Position numbers and translations under genes: made by a program
The notes under the pieces: model-generated
The model's input: only the letters and a program-made list of their open reading frames with translations
Told to the model about the DNA's origin: nothing
Databases searched by the model: none
Assembly (NCBI GenBank): GCA_963556145.1
Contig: OY744463.1
Location: 1,302,001 to 1,366,000, forward strand
DNA: 64,000 nucleotides
Direction: 5' to 3'
From: Hygrocybe punicea
Taxonomy: Eukaryota > Basidiomycota > Agaricomycetes > Agaricales > Hygrophoraceae
Shown: positions 32,479 through 46,703 of the stretch, piece after piece
Layout: each line of letters opens with the position of its first letter
How positions within the stretch are numbered: position 1 is the first letter of the stretch

Positions 32479-35400
32479 ATGTTTGCTCAACCTGCGCCAA
32501 GCCATGGAGCCCGCTTTGCAAAAGGTAAGTATTACGCCATTCCTCAGAACCCGCGACCGCCTTCAACCTGTTTCTCTAGTTGGCGACGTGTGGTCTCAGG
32601 CTTCTGCATCGACTCTGAGGAATGATCGAGCTTCTGACATGGATTCGGAGACGGAACGAGGTTGTCGTTCAACTTCACGTTCAGACCCTTCCTCGACACA
32701 CACGCACGCTGGCACAGCGGTGAATGGTGTGGTGGGTTCCAGCGGACCAGTGAATGGTTCTGTTGAAACAGTGGATCCGGTTCCTATTATCCCGTATTGG
32801 TCGGCCAAACGACATCTCACATGTGGTAACCCTACTCCCCGTCCTGCGTGGTCCTCGAGGGTATTTCCGTGGCGTGGTGCATCTCCCGGAAAGCTCAAAA
32901 CTGCCAATGCAGCTCTCGTGCTTTGCCTCAACATTGACGTGGACCCTCCAGATATCATCAAGACGAATCCATGTGCTGTCCTGGAGTGCTGGGTAGATCC
33001 TCATACCATGCCTTCCCACAAAGCTCTTGAAGCCATTGGGACAAATCTCCAACACCAATTTGAAGGACTTAGCCTCAAAATACCCTACAAACCCATCCTC
33101 GACCCCTCCTTCGAGGATTTGCGCCGGTTCTGCGTAACGTTGCGCAAACAGGCCAAAGAAGATACCATCCTTTTTTACTACAACGGACATGGGGTTCCTA
33201 AACCTACGTCCAGCGGCGAGCTGTGGTGTTTCAATCGGAATTACACTCAATACATACCCGTCTCTCTGTCCGAGGTACAGGGTTGGCTGGGGTCGCCTGG
33301 GGTCTACATCTGGGATTGTTCAGGTGCGGGAAATCTGTTGCAAAATTTCAACACTTTCGCTGCGAGACGTGATGAGGATGTTAAGATGAAGCATGGTGGA
33401 TATTGTGATGGGACCCAACCATTTATGAATTCCCTCCAGCTTGCCGCCTGTGCGGCTAACGAACAGCTACCATCTTGTCCTGAATTTCCCGCCGACATCT
33501 TCACTTCTTGTCTCACTTCGCCAATTGACATTGCACTTCGATATTTCATAATGAATCACCAGCTTCCTAACAACATCACTGCTGATATGGTCATGCAATT
33601 GCCTGGGGATCTCAAAGATCGTCGAACGCCTCTCGGAGAACTTAATTGGATATTCACCGCTATCACAGACACGATCGCCTGGACTACTTTCTCGTATGAC
33701 GTATTCACGCGATTGTATAGGTCTGATCTTCTCATTGCCTCCCTGTTCCGTAACTTTCTACTGGCAGAGCGAATAATGAAGAATTACCACTGTACACCAC
33801 ACACTTATCCCGCTCTGCCCGCTACTAATACCCACACCATGTGGGCTGCATGGGATCTTGCCGTGGATACATGCCTCAGGCAGTTGCCTGATCTCCTCGA
33901 TAAGGATCCGGAATCTACCGCCTCTACCGCCTCTGCCGCTTCTGCCGCTCCAATCTCTACGCCTGCTACCGCTGGTAAACCGAGACGACTTGTGCAGACC
34001 GCACGACAAGAGAAGTCCACACCCGCCGCCCCCTCAACTAAATCACAATCTGACAAGCCGTACACTTATGTACCGAGCCGGTTTTTTGCTGACCAGTTGA
34101 CTGCATTTGAGGTATGGATTTCCCGAGGCGGGTCAGCTTTGACGAAACGCGGACCTCTGTCTCTCCCATTCCCCAGTGGCGCAGACAAATATCCCGTCTC
34201 AGATTTGAGCAATTGTTCACCAGAGAGCAGTCAAGACTTCGACAGATTGAAAGGGCATCACCTTGTTCCACGCAAGCCGCCAGACCAGCTTCCCATCATT
34301 CTTCAAGTTCTTCTATCACAACCCCATCGACTTCGTGCCCTTATCCTACTCTCGCAATTTGTCGACCTCGGGCCTTGGGCTGTGCACCTTGTTCTGACTA
34401 TCGGCATTTTCCCGTACATATCGAAGCTCCTTCAAGCCGCTGGCCAAGACCTTCGACCTGTCTTGGTTTTCATCTGGGCTCGTATCCTTGCCGTGGATCA
34501 TACAGTTCAGACCGATCTATACAACACTCAAGGCTACAAATATTTTTCGAACGTGCTTGCCGTGCAAGACGACACCATTCATCTGGGTTTACCGAATAGC
34601 TCAGAACATAAAGCTATGTGTGCGTTCATTCTTTCTGCCATTGCACGCGACTTTCCACAGGGACAGTTGGCCTGTTGGCGTGAACGAGTCTTCGACAACT
34701 GTTTTGATCGGCTAAATGAAGGTGATTTCCTCCTGCGACAGTGGTCCGCTTTGTGTATCGGTCAAATTTGGGATTGGAATGACGAGATCAAGGTTTACGG
34801 CGTGGATAGAGGAACTCAAGACGCTCTCATCGGCTTATTATCGGACGACTCTCCTGAAGTTCGGTCGGCAGCACTTTTTGCTCTCGGAACCTTTCTGGGC
34901 GCAACCGGTTCGGCTGATCCCAATAAGCAGGGTGGCGCAGGCAGTGGGACAATGTTTCAATTAGAGGAGCGTATTCACTTTCGGATGGAAGTAGCCGTGG
35001 TCACTGGCGCCACTCTTGCTATCAAAGACGACGCAAGTCCCATGGTGAGAAAGGAATTGCTGGTCTTGATCAGCTGCCTCGTTAAAGAGTGGCGAGGGTA
35101 TTTTGTCGTATGCGCATGGCTCTATTGGGAGGCGGATCGGAGGTGGAGGGCAGGTGTGGCTGCACATCCTCACGAGGAGGAAGTTACCACTCAAGCCGTC
35201 TCAGAATGGTTAGACGGATTTGGGGACGACGAGGGTGCACGTGAGGAGAACCGCGTTCTTTTGTCGTCGTTCTTCACTATATTCGTGGTCCTTTTGGAGT
35301 CGTCAGTCGACCCATATCATGAAGTTGCAACTAATGCCCAAACTATTGTGGATTACATTATGGCTCTCCTCCTTGAATCTCCATTCAAACGGCTAGATTG

Positions 35401-37708
35401 CACATCCCTTGACTTCCCACCGTCACTACCCATCGAGCGGAGAACACATCAAATTGCCGGAAATCGTTCGCGAGTGGTATCTCTTCAATCCTCACCGCAG
35501 TCAACTTCACCTGTCCTCCCTAGACCGGGCCTTCTACGGAGTGAAACCATGACTAGCACCATTTCCACGGGAGTATCCAATACCATTCGGCGCACTTCTT
35601 CATTTGCCAATGCCCTGAAACATTTGGCTGGCGGAATTGCTTTCCCGTCTGCTGAAGATGGTCCTTCCTCTCCATCACCAGGGTCAAACCTTCAGCTACG
35701 CCCAGACTTTCCAGAGGTATCAAGACCACCATCTCCAAATTTAAATATGGCTCAATACACCTCCCCATATTCTCGATCCCCAACGCCTCCAAATTCGATT
35801 CCTCAGGTTGTTTCCTCTCCAATTCTGTCGCCTCACCACCCTCTTGACTACCCCTCGCCACCAATGGATTTTCTACCCTGCGATGTCATGGAAGCTCTGA
35901 TGGAAGAAGATATGGAACGACTCAGGGCACGACGGAAGGCTGGTTTTCCTAAAAGACATCATCATCATAGTGGTGTGGGATCTGGATCACTTCCCAGCCC
36001 TTGTAGCAGCACCTTTTCAATGGACTCTACCAGCAGTAGCGTTATCCTTGGCCTCGGGACTGGAGTCGGCATCAGAGATGTGCTTCCCCTCAGAAGTTCA
36101 TTTTTCGACTGGTGTTGTGAGTACTTCACAGAGCCACAAATGAGGGTAAGAAAACTTCATTATTCTAGCAACATTACTGACTTTGGCTCGTGTAGCAAAC
36201 CGAAGCTGACGAGCCCGGTAGCATTCAGTACAACTATCAGGTCTGGAGGCAGCAACGCAATGACCAAGTACTCCGGGAGACTCGGACGCAGTTCGAGGTA
36301 GCGCGTTAGTATCTTTATCATTTTTCTTGTTGACAATCAGAGTGAACACCATACTTCAGAAAACTGTCGTTGGGAGAGACCCGTTGCTACACTTCATGTC
36401 GCTGGTCACCCTCTTTCTATGGCATTCCATGCATACGACCAACATCTGGTTATTGCCAATGAATCAGACATGATCAGGTGAGCTCATCACCCAGAATTCT
36501 TTAATCTGTTAATGGTGTTTGGTAGTGTGTGGGATTGGTCGCAGCGTAAGCGACTGAATTACTTTTGCAATGGTAATTCTAGAGGAACCAGTATAACGGC
36601 GCTTCATATCATCAATCAAGATGTAGGCGGCATCATCTTGACTGGCTCTGGTAGGCCATCTACTCTGTTGGTAGAGTAAAGCTCATCTGCGGTCGCTAGG
36701 CGATGGCGTAATTCGTCTGTACCGCAATTATGATTCCTCTTTAGACCAGGGCCCTTTGCAGATGGTCAGCTCTTTCCGTGTATTAAATGAGGTTATCCAG
36801 GTCAGGCAAGGAGCAGGAGTTGTTCTAGACTGGAAACAGTCTGGAGGATCTTTGCTCGCTGGTGGAGATTCTCGCATTATCAGAGTATGGGATGCACATA
36901 CCGAGAGCCAAGTTCTGGTAAGTTTGATGAGTTGTTTGGTGTATCCTTTGACGAATTGTATTCAAAAGGATTTGGATACCAATTCAGACAGTCCTGTTAC
37001 CGCTATAGTGTCCGACCATGGATCATCCTCAACGTTTGCCGCAAGTTTTGCAGACGGAGTCGTCAAAATATTTGACCGAAGACTGGAAGAAGAGGATGCT
37101 ATTGTAAGGTCGTACTCTGAGCACACTTCTTGGGTACAAAATGTTCGATGGCATCCAAATGTTGGAGGGCAAATTTTATCAGCAAGGTTTGAAATCCCAA
37201 ACTATGATCAGTCATCTGAGATTCACGACCTCCTTGACAGCTTGGATGGAACCGTCAAACTTTGGGACCTTCGTGGAGCTGACACGGCCACCGAGATGTG
37301 GGACTTGCATCCAAGTGGTCTTTCTGCCTTTGATTTGCATGCGCAGACAGGTGTTTTTGCAACGTAAGTCCTTAAGGAAGTGCCCCGATCAATTAGGTTT
37401 TCAACCTCTTGCAGAACTTCGGCATTGACCCTGACACATTGGCGAGCTCAGCGTGTTATTGTGCATTCCCTCGCAAAACCAACACCGCTCGCTGCTTTCA
37501 ACCTTGCTACTGGCCTCAGTATGTATCCAGCCCGGGGATTGCCGTCATCTTTTATTCCTAGATTTACGTCACTGGTCTTCCATCCTACTGAGATGCTGTA
37601 TGGTGTAGGAGAGCCCGATGGGTCTGGTGAGCGATTATGATCTAGGCATTGTGACATGGACATAATTCATTATTTTCAGTCAGAATCATGGGCTGCAAAT
37701 TTACATGA
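32479..37708 (+). CDS. Raptor / Kog1 / Mip1, TORC1 scaffold subunit
   Basis: The start is the ATG at 32479: a 46-nt exon, then a 55-nt intron (32525-32579), then one very long exon, 32580-36145. Raptor presents substrates to TOR kinase in TORC1. The N-terminal caspase-like (RNC) domain is clear: RHLTCGNPTPRPAWSSRVFP, KTANAALVLCLNIDVDPPD, the DTILFYYNGHGVPKP strand and YIWDCSGAGNLL. HEAT repeats follow (LVLTIGIFPYISKLLQ, LIGLLSDDSPEVRSAALFAL). A Ser/Pro-rich linker spans about 35400-36080. Smaller exons then encode WD40 repeats such as RIIRVWDAH, VVKIFDRRLEE and TVKLWDLRGADT. The last exon ends VRIMGCKFT with TGA at 37706-37708. Total about 1,550 residues. It is divergent from the mannosidase gene over 248 bp. 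Confidence 0.93.
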
Positions 37709-38111
37709 CGAAAGCTCCACGGTCATCATATCTTTATGCATTTTTGCTCATCTGATATTGCGTTCCGGAATTGAGAATATCAATCATATATGCTTGCTTT
37801 GGAGAATTACAGTATCTTGGCGCCTCCATGGCAGCTACAAGTAAGTACATGTATCATCTTGGAGTTTAGTTATTACTTCCATCCTGCTTTTTGTTTTTCC
37901 TTCTTTCTGTTAGGTGATTCTTCCCGTCGTAGATCTAGACTAGCTGATTGCAACGATGAATGGTGTTATCATGATCATAAATTTATTTTGGAGGGGAATT
38001 CATACTCTTATCAAACCAGCCAGCCCAAGACTGGGGTTAGCTAAGAGAATTCAATTATTTCCCATCCCCCAAAAAATATAATGTCCATGGCATGGGAGCT
38101 GGCACGTTTCT

Positions 38112-38153
38112 AGCCCTTATTCAGGGCTCCGAAAAAATCCCTGAATAAGGGCT
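38112..38153. repeat. Perfect 15-bp inverted repeat, 12-nt loop
   Basis: The left arm AGCCCTTATTCAGGG (38112-38126) and right arm CCCTGAATAAGGGCT (38139-38153) pair without mismatch around an A-rich loop. The structure could fold in RNA or as a DNA cruciform. Confidence 0.9.
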
Positions 38154-38228
38154 GGGCTCAACTGGATGTGTATTTACGGGCGTGAAGGTGAAGGGCCCGG
38201 GATTCTAGCAAACTGAGTCTAACGTATC

Positions 38229-38257
38229 ATAGTGGCTGATACATGATCAGCCACTAT
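38229..38257. repeat. Perfect 12-bp inverted repeat, 5-nt loop
   Basis: The left arm ATAGTGGCTGAT (38229-38240) and right arm ATCAGCCACTAT (38246-38257) flank ACATG. It lies 114 bp upstream of the dynactin ATG. Confidence 0.9.
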
Positions 38258-38370
38258 CGTTAGTTCAGGTGGATTGCAGCTGCAACTTGAACAAACTGGA
38301 CTCGGACCTGCAACAAACTACCTATTCTTTTGAGTGAACTGGCCCTCGGGTCCTAATGATTCTCAGCTGA

Positions 38371-41300
38371 ATGGCCTCCACCGACCCTTTCCTTGGTGCT
38401 ATCGTCGAGGTTTCCTTGGGACGAGGCGTGGTTCGTTTCTACGGTCCTACATCCTTCTCGACTGGCAAATGGGTTGGCATCGAGCTCTCCGAACCGAGAG
38501 GGAAAAATGATGGCTCCGTTATGGGGGTTACTTACTTCACTTGCAGGCCAAACTATGGCGTGTTTATGAAACCTAGTCAAGTGAAGGTTGTTGGCGCGGA
38601 GGTCCTTGAACCTAGCAATGTGAATTGACTATTTCAGAATATTGGCGGTAGACGCTCATTTAACAAGTTTGTTCTATAGCCTCTTGTGCAACCTGCTATT
38701 CGTACGACTGGACATCGCCGAACACCAAGCACTGGTCGTGCAAGTGCGGCTTCTTTACGTTCTCCACCAGCATCTTCTCCCCGCTCCCTCAGTCCAGCGA
38801 AGCCAAGCGGTGCTGTTCCTCTCCCAGGTCTGTTGTCGGCTGCTCGCTCTTCTAGACTCGCGCAAGGATCACCTACAAAGCGCTTGTCGGGATTATCTAT
38901 CCAGCCTCGGAAGTCCTTTCCTCGCCAATCTCCTGCGCAAGAAAGTACCACACCTCCGAGTCCCGTGACATCACATAATGATATTGTCTCTCGCCTGCCC
39001 CTTACAAGCCCCAAGTCACCTACTCGACCACCGTCATCATCAAATAATAATATTGTGCGCTCTTGCCCAACTTCCGTGATCCATGTATCTATATATTTCA
39101 CTTGACAGCGCGTGCAGGATGATCAAGAAATCCAGGAACTACGTGTTAAGCTTCGCGTTTTTGAAGTGAAACGTGCGGACGACATGCGACGCATTCGTGA
39201 GCTTGAAGCTCGTCTTTCTGAAGCCGAATCATTCGTAGCATTACGTCCCAAGCTCCAAGCGAAACTCACGTCTCAGCAAACAGAGCTCATTGCAACTCGC
39301 CGCGAACTCGCCGACTCACAGCAGCTTTCACAGCTTGCTGAGAGCAGGGTACTGGATGCCCAGGAACAATTGGAAATGGCTATGCTGGACAAGGAAGTCG
39401 CCGAGGAAAGAACCGAGCTCGCGGAGGCTGAGTTGGCGGAGGTTATGGAGAAGTTGGCTGTAGTAGAGGTTGAACTTGGGGTTCTGAAAGAAGGTGGCGG
39501 TGTGTATATATTCAAAGAATCTATTTCATTTGCACGTCTTGACGCCTGAATGGCTTCAGGTGGAGGAGGAGACACCGGTGGGAAAACTTCACTTGCCTTT
39601 ATCCAGCTGGAAAAGCAGAATGAACGTTTAAAGGAAGCCCTCGTTCGGTTCGTTCGGTTGCTAGATCACGATTTGAGCTTGATGTTCATTCTTCGTCATA
39701 GACTGCGCGATTTGTCTCACGAAACAGAACAGGGACAACGAAGACGAATTCTGGAAATGGAAAAAGATGTGACGGGTATCGATGAGCTTCAATGTATGTG
39801 TACCTATTTGCTGCATGACTGCTAAATGTGACCCACTTCCTTCATCCATTTTCCAGCGCAATACGAGTCTACCCTAATCAAATTGTCTAACGCTGAAACA
39901 CAGATCGAAGATCTTAAATTGCAGCTTGACGATGCCTTGGGCGCAGAGGAGATGTTGGTTCAGTTGACAGAGCGCAATCTTATGCTTGGCGAAGTATGAA
40001 TTATTGTTATCTGACTATGGCCAACTGAAGAGAATGTCTGAATTTACAGAAAATCGAGGAAATGCGCATCACGATTGAGGACCTTGAGGCTTTGAAAGAA
40101 CTCAACGATGAACTGGAAGAAAATCATGTTGAAACAGAGAAATCTCTGCAAGAAGACTTGAGTCAGTTTTTTTACATTTCCCAACGAAGCAAACCCCTGA
40201 CTTCCTTATAGACGTGAAGGATGTTGAGATTCGGGAACAGTTCCGCAAGGTAGAGATTTTGGAAGAAACCTGTCAGGATTTGGAAGGCACTATTAGCCAG
40301 TTCAGAGATCTTGTTTTCCAGCTGCAAAGGTCAACAAACTGTGATTTGTTGTCCTTGCACAAGCTCATGTTTGTATTGCAGTGAACTTGATGCCCTTCGA
40401 GCGCAAACACAGACAGCTCAACACGAATCAGCAACGGCTGTCTCACAGACAGCTGCCATGATGTCTATAAATCTCAAATTGCAGTCAAATGTGTCCAAGA
40501 ACCAAGCCAAGAACATCGAGCTTGAAATCAAGAAGCTCGAAGCAAGGGAAACCAGAGAGTTATTAAGTATCGTTCAGGTGCTCATTTTGCGTTTACTTGA
40601 TCCGACATCCATCCCTAAATGCTTTCACACTCAGCCCTATCTACCTCAGCTTTATGTTGAATCCGATAGCGACGCTACCAGCTGTTACCTTTTCTTGCAG
40701 CGTCTGGCATACAAGACAGATTTGATTAACGCAGTTGTTGCACAAGCCCACGGCCTGCCAGAATCTCTCAATGGGGCAGTGTCAGAAGTTCTGGTTGGTG
40801 TCTGCGAGGTTCGTAATGCTAAGGCTCACCAATTTCTCTTCCGATCGGGAGGATGTATTACCCTATCTTCTTCAGATGCGAGGTCGTCTTGCAGGTCTCT
40901 CAACTCTTTGTAAACGCTTTGCTGCGATCCTGCGTCGTTGTGACCCAGAATCTTTCTTGAATATTGGCAGAATTCATCCTGAAATTGCACCGATGGAGAA
41001 ACGAATTGACATGCACATTGACCTGCTTCGTCGAGACGAGTTTCGTGAGGAGGAATGTGTCACCGATGTCATCAAGTAAGCATTAGTTTCATATGCTCTT
41101 TTTGCTCGAATATCATACCGCTCACCCCTGCTTTCATAGGATGCAGGCACAGTTTGATCATCTAGCAGAAACATACTTTGATGGCTTTAAACACGACATC
41201 GGTGAACGTGAACTATCCTACGCTCTATCCTTTGATCACGACCTCGATGTGTTCGCGGCTTCAATTGGGCTCACCAAGACATCTATTGCATCCATAGTGC

Positions 41301-42948
41301 AAGATACGGGTGAGCGATTGTTTTTGACCGTTGTGTGCAAACTTTAACGTGTCGACCAGATATTGTATTGGACATGGGAGGTCTTGATATTGACAATGAG
41401 CTCTTCATACCGTTACAGAAGGTACTTGATCAATGTAAAAGTGCCAAGGCGTTGTCCAAGTGAGCGTGACGGTTGTTCTTGCCTTGCGCGATATTCATTT
41501 ATTTTTCGGCAGAAAAATAACCAAGCGTCTTGAGGATTTGATCCGAGATTCGAACGCCCTCAAGTTGCACCTGATGCCCCAGCTGAAAACACTTAGCAAT
41601 ATGGTTCCTGAAATAGTGAACTTCGGTATATCGGTTCGTACGAATACTTTTTGCAACACTTCCAGTATTGTTGATTCTTTATAAGTAGTTAGCACAGCAA
41701 GTTATGCCTCATCTTAGCGACGCACGGAACTCGAAAGCGCCATTCCAATTGGCCACCTTGATGTCGTTTGTAAAGAGGATCGCCACCTCAACTGTAGCCA
41801 AAGATAAAAAACCAGGAATGTCGCCTTGGGACGCCCTGGGAGACTCCATTATGCAACTTGTCCAGGAAGGTGGTCGGTTGTTGCCTTTGGCCATGGAAGG
41901 GGAGAACGTTGTGAAAGGTCAATTATGTTTGACTCCTATGTTCACAATGCTCAATACTCCTCTGTCAGTTTCTGGAACAGCACCGTGGGTATCAAGGGTT
42001 GCAGAAATCAAAGCTAGCACTGCGATCAACATAGAGGCAGAGCGAAAAGTGGCTCAACTAAACGATGAGATGCAAGGCCTTGTACGAAGCCTCAAGACGA
42101 AAGACCAGGGGATCCAAGAATCGGCCGTCAAGATTGAACTAATGGAGCGACGGATGGAAACTGTCAAAAAGCAAGCTGACGCCATTGTCGAACTCGAAGC
42201 CGAGCTCTCGAACACTAGGAAGCAAAAGCGAGTGTACGAGGAAGCTATGGAGCAACTCCAAGCGGATTTGGACGCAATGGAGCAGGATAATGCTAAACTC
42301 AAGGCAATGACGAACGCCCACGAGCGTCAATGTAAGTGTTCGTTGATGACTGGTGAAGCACATTCATAACATGGACAATCAGCATCCGGTAATCAGCCCG
42401 TGGAAGCCGAAAATGTTCACATAGAAGGCAGTTTGGAGACTTCATATCTGTTAGAGCAGGTAAGATACCATATAGTCTAGCTGTCTCCTTCGCTGAACAT
42501 TAATCTATGTCAGATCGATGCTCTTCGTGGAACAGTTCGTTTCCTCCGAACCGAAAATTCATATCTGAAAGGACAAGACCTTCTAAAGGAATTACAAATC
42601 TTACCGTCACTTCCTGAACCCTCCAACAGGCCGCCGACACCACCTCTGCATCCCTCCGGATTGTCAGACTCAGATGATTCAGAATCAGACTGTCCACGTT
42701 CCCCTCCAACTTTACGTTCTCTGGAGGCCGAGACGAAATTATTGTATCGTCATGTCATTAAATTTTCGTCTTCTCCACGCGTCGTCGATCTTTCTGCCCT
42801 CCACAAGCAAGGTGAGGCTCACAGGGGAAAGGTTTGGGTGCCGAAGAAGAAAACCCCCGCATACCAGGTTATGGAGCGAAAGCTGGAGGCAGAGAGATTG
42901 AGTAGAAGAGTACAGGGACTACTTGACCGAGCGAGTAACATTGGTTAG
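38371..42948 (+). CDS. Dynactin large subunit p150-Glued homologue
   Basis: A multi-exon gene from ATG 38371 to TAG 42946-42948, about 1,200 residues. The first exon is a CAP-Gly microtubule-binding domain: [20 protein letters not shown], then the hallmark GKNDG and [13 protein letters not shown] Ser/Pro/Arg-rich basic linker follows ([20 protein letters not shown]). Long coiled-coil exons come next, including [20 protein letters not shown] and [20 protein letters not shown], which matches the conserved start of the dynactin domain. More coiled coil continues to the C-terminus. p150 links dynein to microtubules and cargo, in nuclear migration and hyphal transport. Introns are short and frequent; the splice joints were only partly traced. 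It follows Raptor in the same direction with no functional link. Confidence 0.9.
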
Positions 42949-43151
42949 AATCGCGTCTTTCTCCAGTAAGATTACGTAAGATTGCCATTTCGTCGCCAAC
43001 TTTCATCCACTTCGCCCCAAACACCGCTGTGGGACTGCGACCGCCACAGCAGGTCTGCCACTTTGGACAGCCACAAACAGAAAGGCAACAGAGTTATAGA
43101 TATCCTCATCAATAAAGCTCAAATTTAATTGTGAGATCCCTGTCTCATAGT

Positions 43152-45011
43152 ATGGTGCGGGCTCATATGAAGCAACCGGTGAGTGTTAATGCGTCGAGAG
43201 GGAATCCGTGAGCCACCTCAAGGCGTCTGGCGGCTGTAGTCGGAAGAGAAAAAAGAAACACCGAAGAAAAGGACGCCCCCAAAGAAGAAAACAGTGGTGA
43301 CGGGAGTATGGCCATGCAAGATCAATGGATGTAACAAACAGTTTGCTCGCGAGGCTGATCTAAAACGACATCAAAGGACAACTAAACTTCATTCGGTACC
43401 CAGTTTGTAGGTGTGATTATCTTTCATAATGGGCATCTGGTCGCTCAGCGGATTCCTTGCAGTGCATGCCCACAATGTGACGCTACTTTTACCCGCGTTC
43501 GTAGTGTTAACAGCCTTTTGTCCTTAACCGAACGTAACAAAGGCTTATTTAGACTGATGCCTTGAGGAGACATCAAAAGTCCAGGTAGGGATATCATCTC
43601 ATCACAGGTCGTCATATATTCACGCACTGGTTTTGAAAGACACAATGGTGTGATTATAGAGCCAGCTGAACCTCAGAAGACTAAGAACGGCGAAGATGAT
43701 GAGGCTCGATCATCTGGTTCCAAGTCAAAAAGTCGTAGTGGGACGCCCTCTGCCAAAAGTAGGGTCAAGGCTGCTGCTCCGCCAACTGCTTTAGCTCAAC
43801 CCGGGACGGCTGGCCCAGCCGCTGGACCTTCAAGTTACTATCGCCAACATACTGCGACAAGCAGCAGTACGCATTATTCCCCTATTCTCCGTGTTTCTCT
43901 CATCGCATTTTAGCTACCTATATACTTCCGCGTGCACCGCCAAATGTCGTGATAGACCCTCAGTATCCACAAGGTATTGCGCTTCCTACTTCAGCTACCA
44001 GGCTCCATCAAGCCAATTGGCCTCCTCCTCCTTGGGGACCAGACAGCCAGGGTCCGATGCATATTGCTTACCACCAGGTTGCTGGCCCACACTCTATGTA
44101 TTACCAGCCGTCACCGTACTACCGCCCCAACCATGGTATTCCTCATTCTCAACCTCCGCATGATCCAGGACTCGCCCACACTCAAGGTATGCAAAACGGC
44201 ATCCCCACGACAGACCACAACGGAGCATGCCCTGGCACTGTTATGCATGGCAATGTAGTGGATCCCAGACTCTCTCACTCTGATCCAGATCCCAATCAAA
44301 GAACCATGGACGTTGAAATGACAATTTCTGCATCGCATACTCCCGACGCTCAAAGAGATTTGACGCAGTCTTTCTCTTCGGCGCCAGTGATAGACCCTTC
44401 CCTCGACGTATCGGGAACTGCTTCTGCGGTGGGTACTGTACATGGTGAAAGTATTGGGGATGATGTTAGTGGGGCAGACTCCGAGGATATCACTGCTCTT
44501 TCACTGAAGATTACTCAGGCGGCTATGGAGGCTGTTCTCGAGTCCGTCAGACGCGAAACTAACCTCGAAGAAGTTTCCCTTCGTTCCGGAAGTCCCAATG
44601 GTTTGAATATTCAGCATGCCAACGGTATGCAAGGGAATGTATTCCAGTCGAAGCCAGTCACACGTCGCGAATTGTCACTATCAGAAGCCGACGGAGAAGT
44701 CGACGCTGATGGTGATGCAGACGGAGACGCTGAGGATGAAAGGCTCATCACTAACGAGCTCACGTCTACTCAGGGGTTTCACACGCCTCTTCACCTGAGC
44801 CGACCTGTACCCATGGAACACATTCTCACGGAAGATGGGGAACCAATGCTCAATCCAGGTTTGTCACGCATGGCTCAGCATAAAACCTTCACTTGTCTAA
44901 ATTCATTGTCTTTCAGCGGAACTGTTGACTCAGGTTCGTGGAGGATCATTTTCAGACTGTCATCTACTAACACCTTCAACGCAGGAATCACTAGCTTCGC
45001 CACCTCCTTGA
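43152..45011 (+). CDS. C2H2 zinc-finger protein, two fingers at N-terminus
   Basis: Exon 1 is only 27 nt (43152-43178, MVRAHMKQP) and joins in phase 0 to exon 2 at 43240. The first finger is in exon 2: C-KING-C-NKQFAREADLKRH-x5-H. The second is assembled from three tiny exons: C-PQ-C-DATFTRTDALRRH-x3-RH. A Ser/Lys-rich region follows, then a long Pro/Gly/Tyr/His-rich segment (YYQPSPYYRPNHG) and an acidic block, ADGEVDADGDADGDAEDE. Two more small exons end AELLTQESLASPPP. About 500 residues. The build is that of a nuclear DNA-binding regulator, but targets are unknown and it is not close to the other two C2H2 proteins here. The 3' end faces the adenosine kinase stop 178 bp away. Confidence 0.8.
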
Positions 45012-45188
45012 TGATACAATAGCTTGTGCACGACGTCGTTTGTCTATTGGGTTTACGCTCATAATTCGGATCTCAAGCTACCATGATGCAATCAACAACT
45101 TTTATTTCAACGCAGTATTGAACGAAGCACTTTCAAAGGGCTCTAAATCGTGAATAGCGTACAGAAGCATGAGTGTGGCATACGAAGT

Positions 45189-46537
<1,349 letters not shown>

Positions 46538-46703
46538 TCAATCGATCAGTAAAATATTTGCGTCATTACCATCGATTCCTGTTTATAACCGGTAACCGGA
46601 ACGATTCGACAACACATAGATCCCGCTTACATATGTACATACAAGAAATCATCATAATGCTGGTAGGTTTGAATATTATCCTGCAAATGGGAGTTGGCGA
46701 ACA

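Larger units (their letters stand above)
37709..38370. other. Intergenic with two perfect hairpins
   Basis: About 660 bp between the Raptor stop and the dynactin start. Apart from the two inverted repeats at 38112-38153 and 38229-38257, I see no gene. The second half must contain the dynactin promoter. Confidence 0.5.

Noticed and set aside
34114..34599. Plus-strand frame of 161 codons
   Set aside because: Out-of-frame shadow inside the long Raptor exon.
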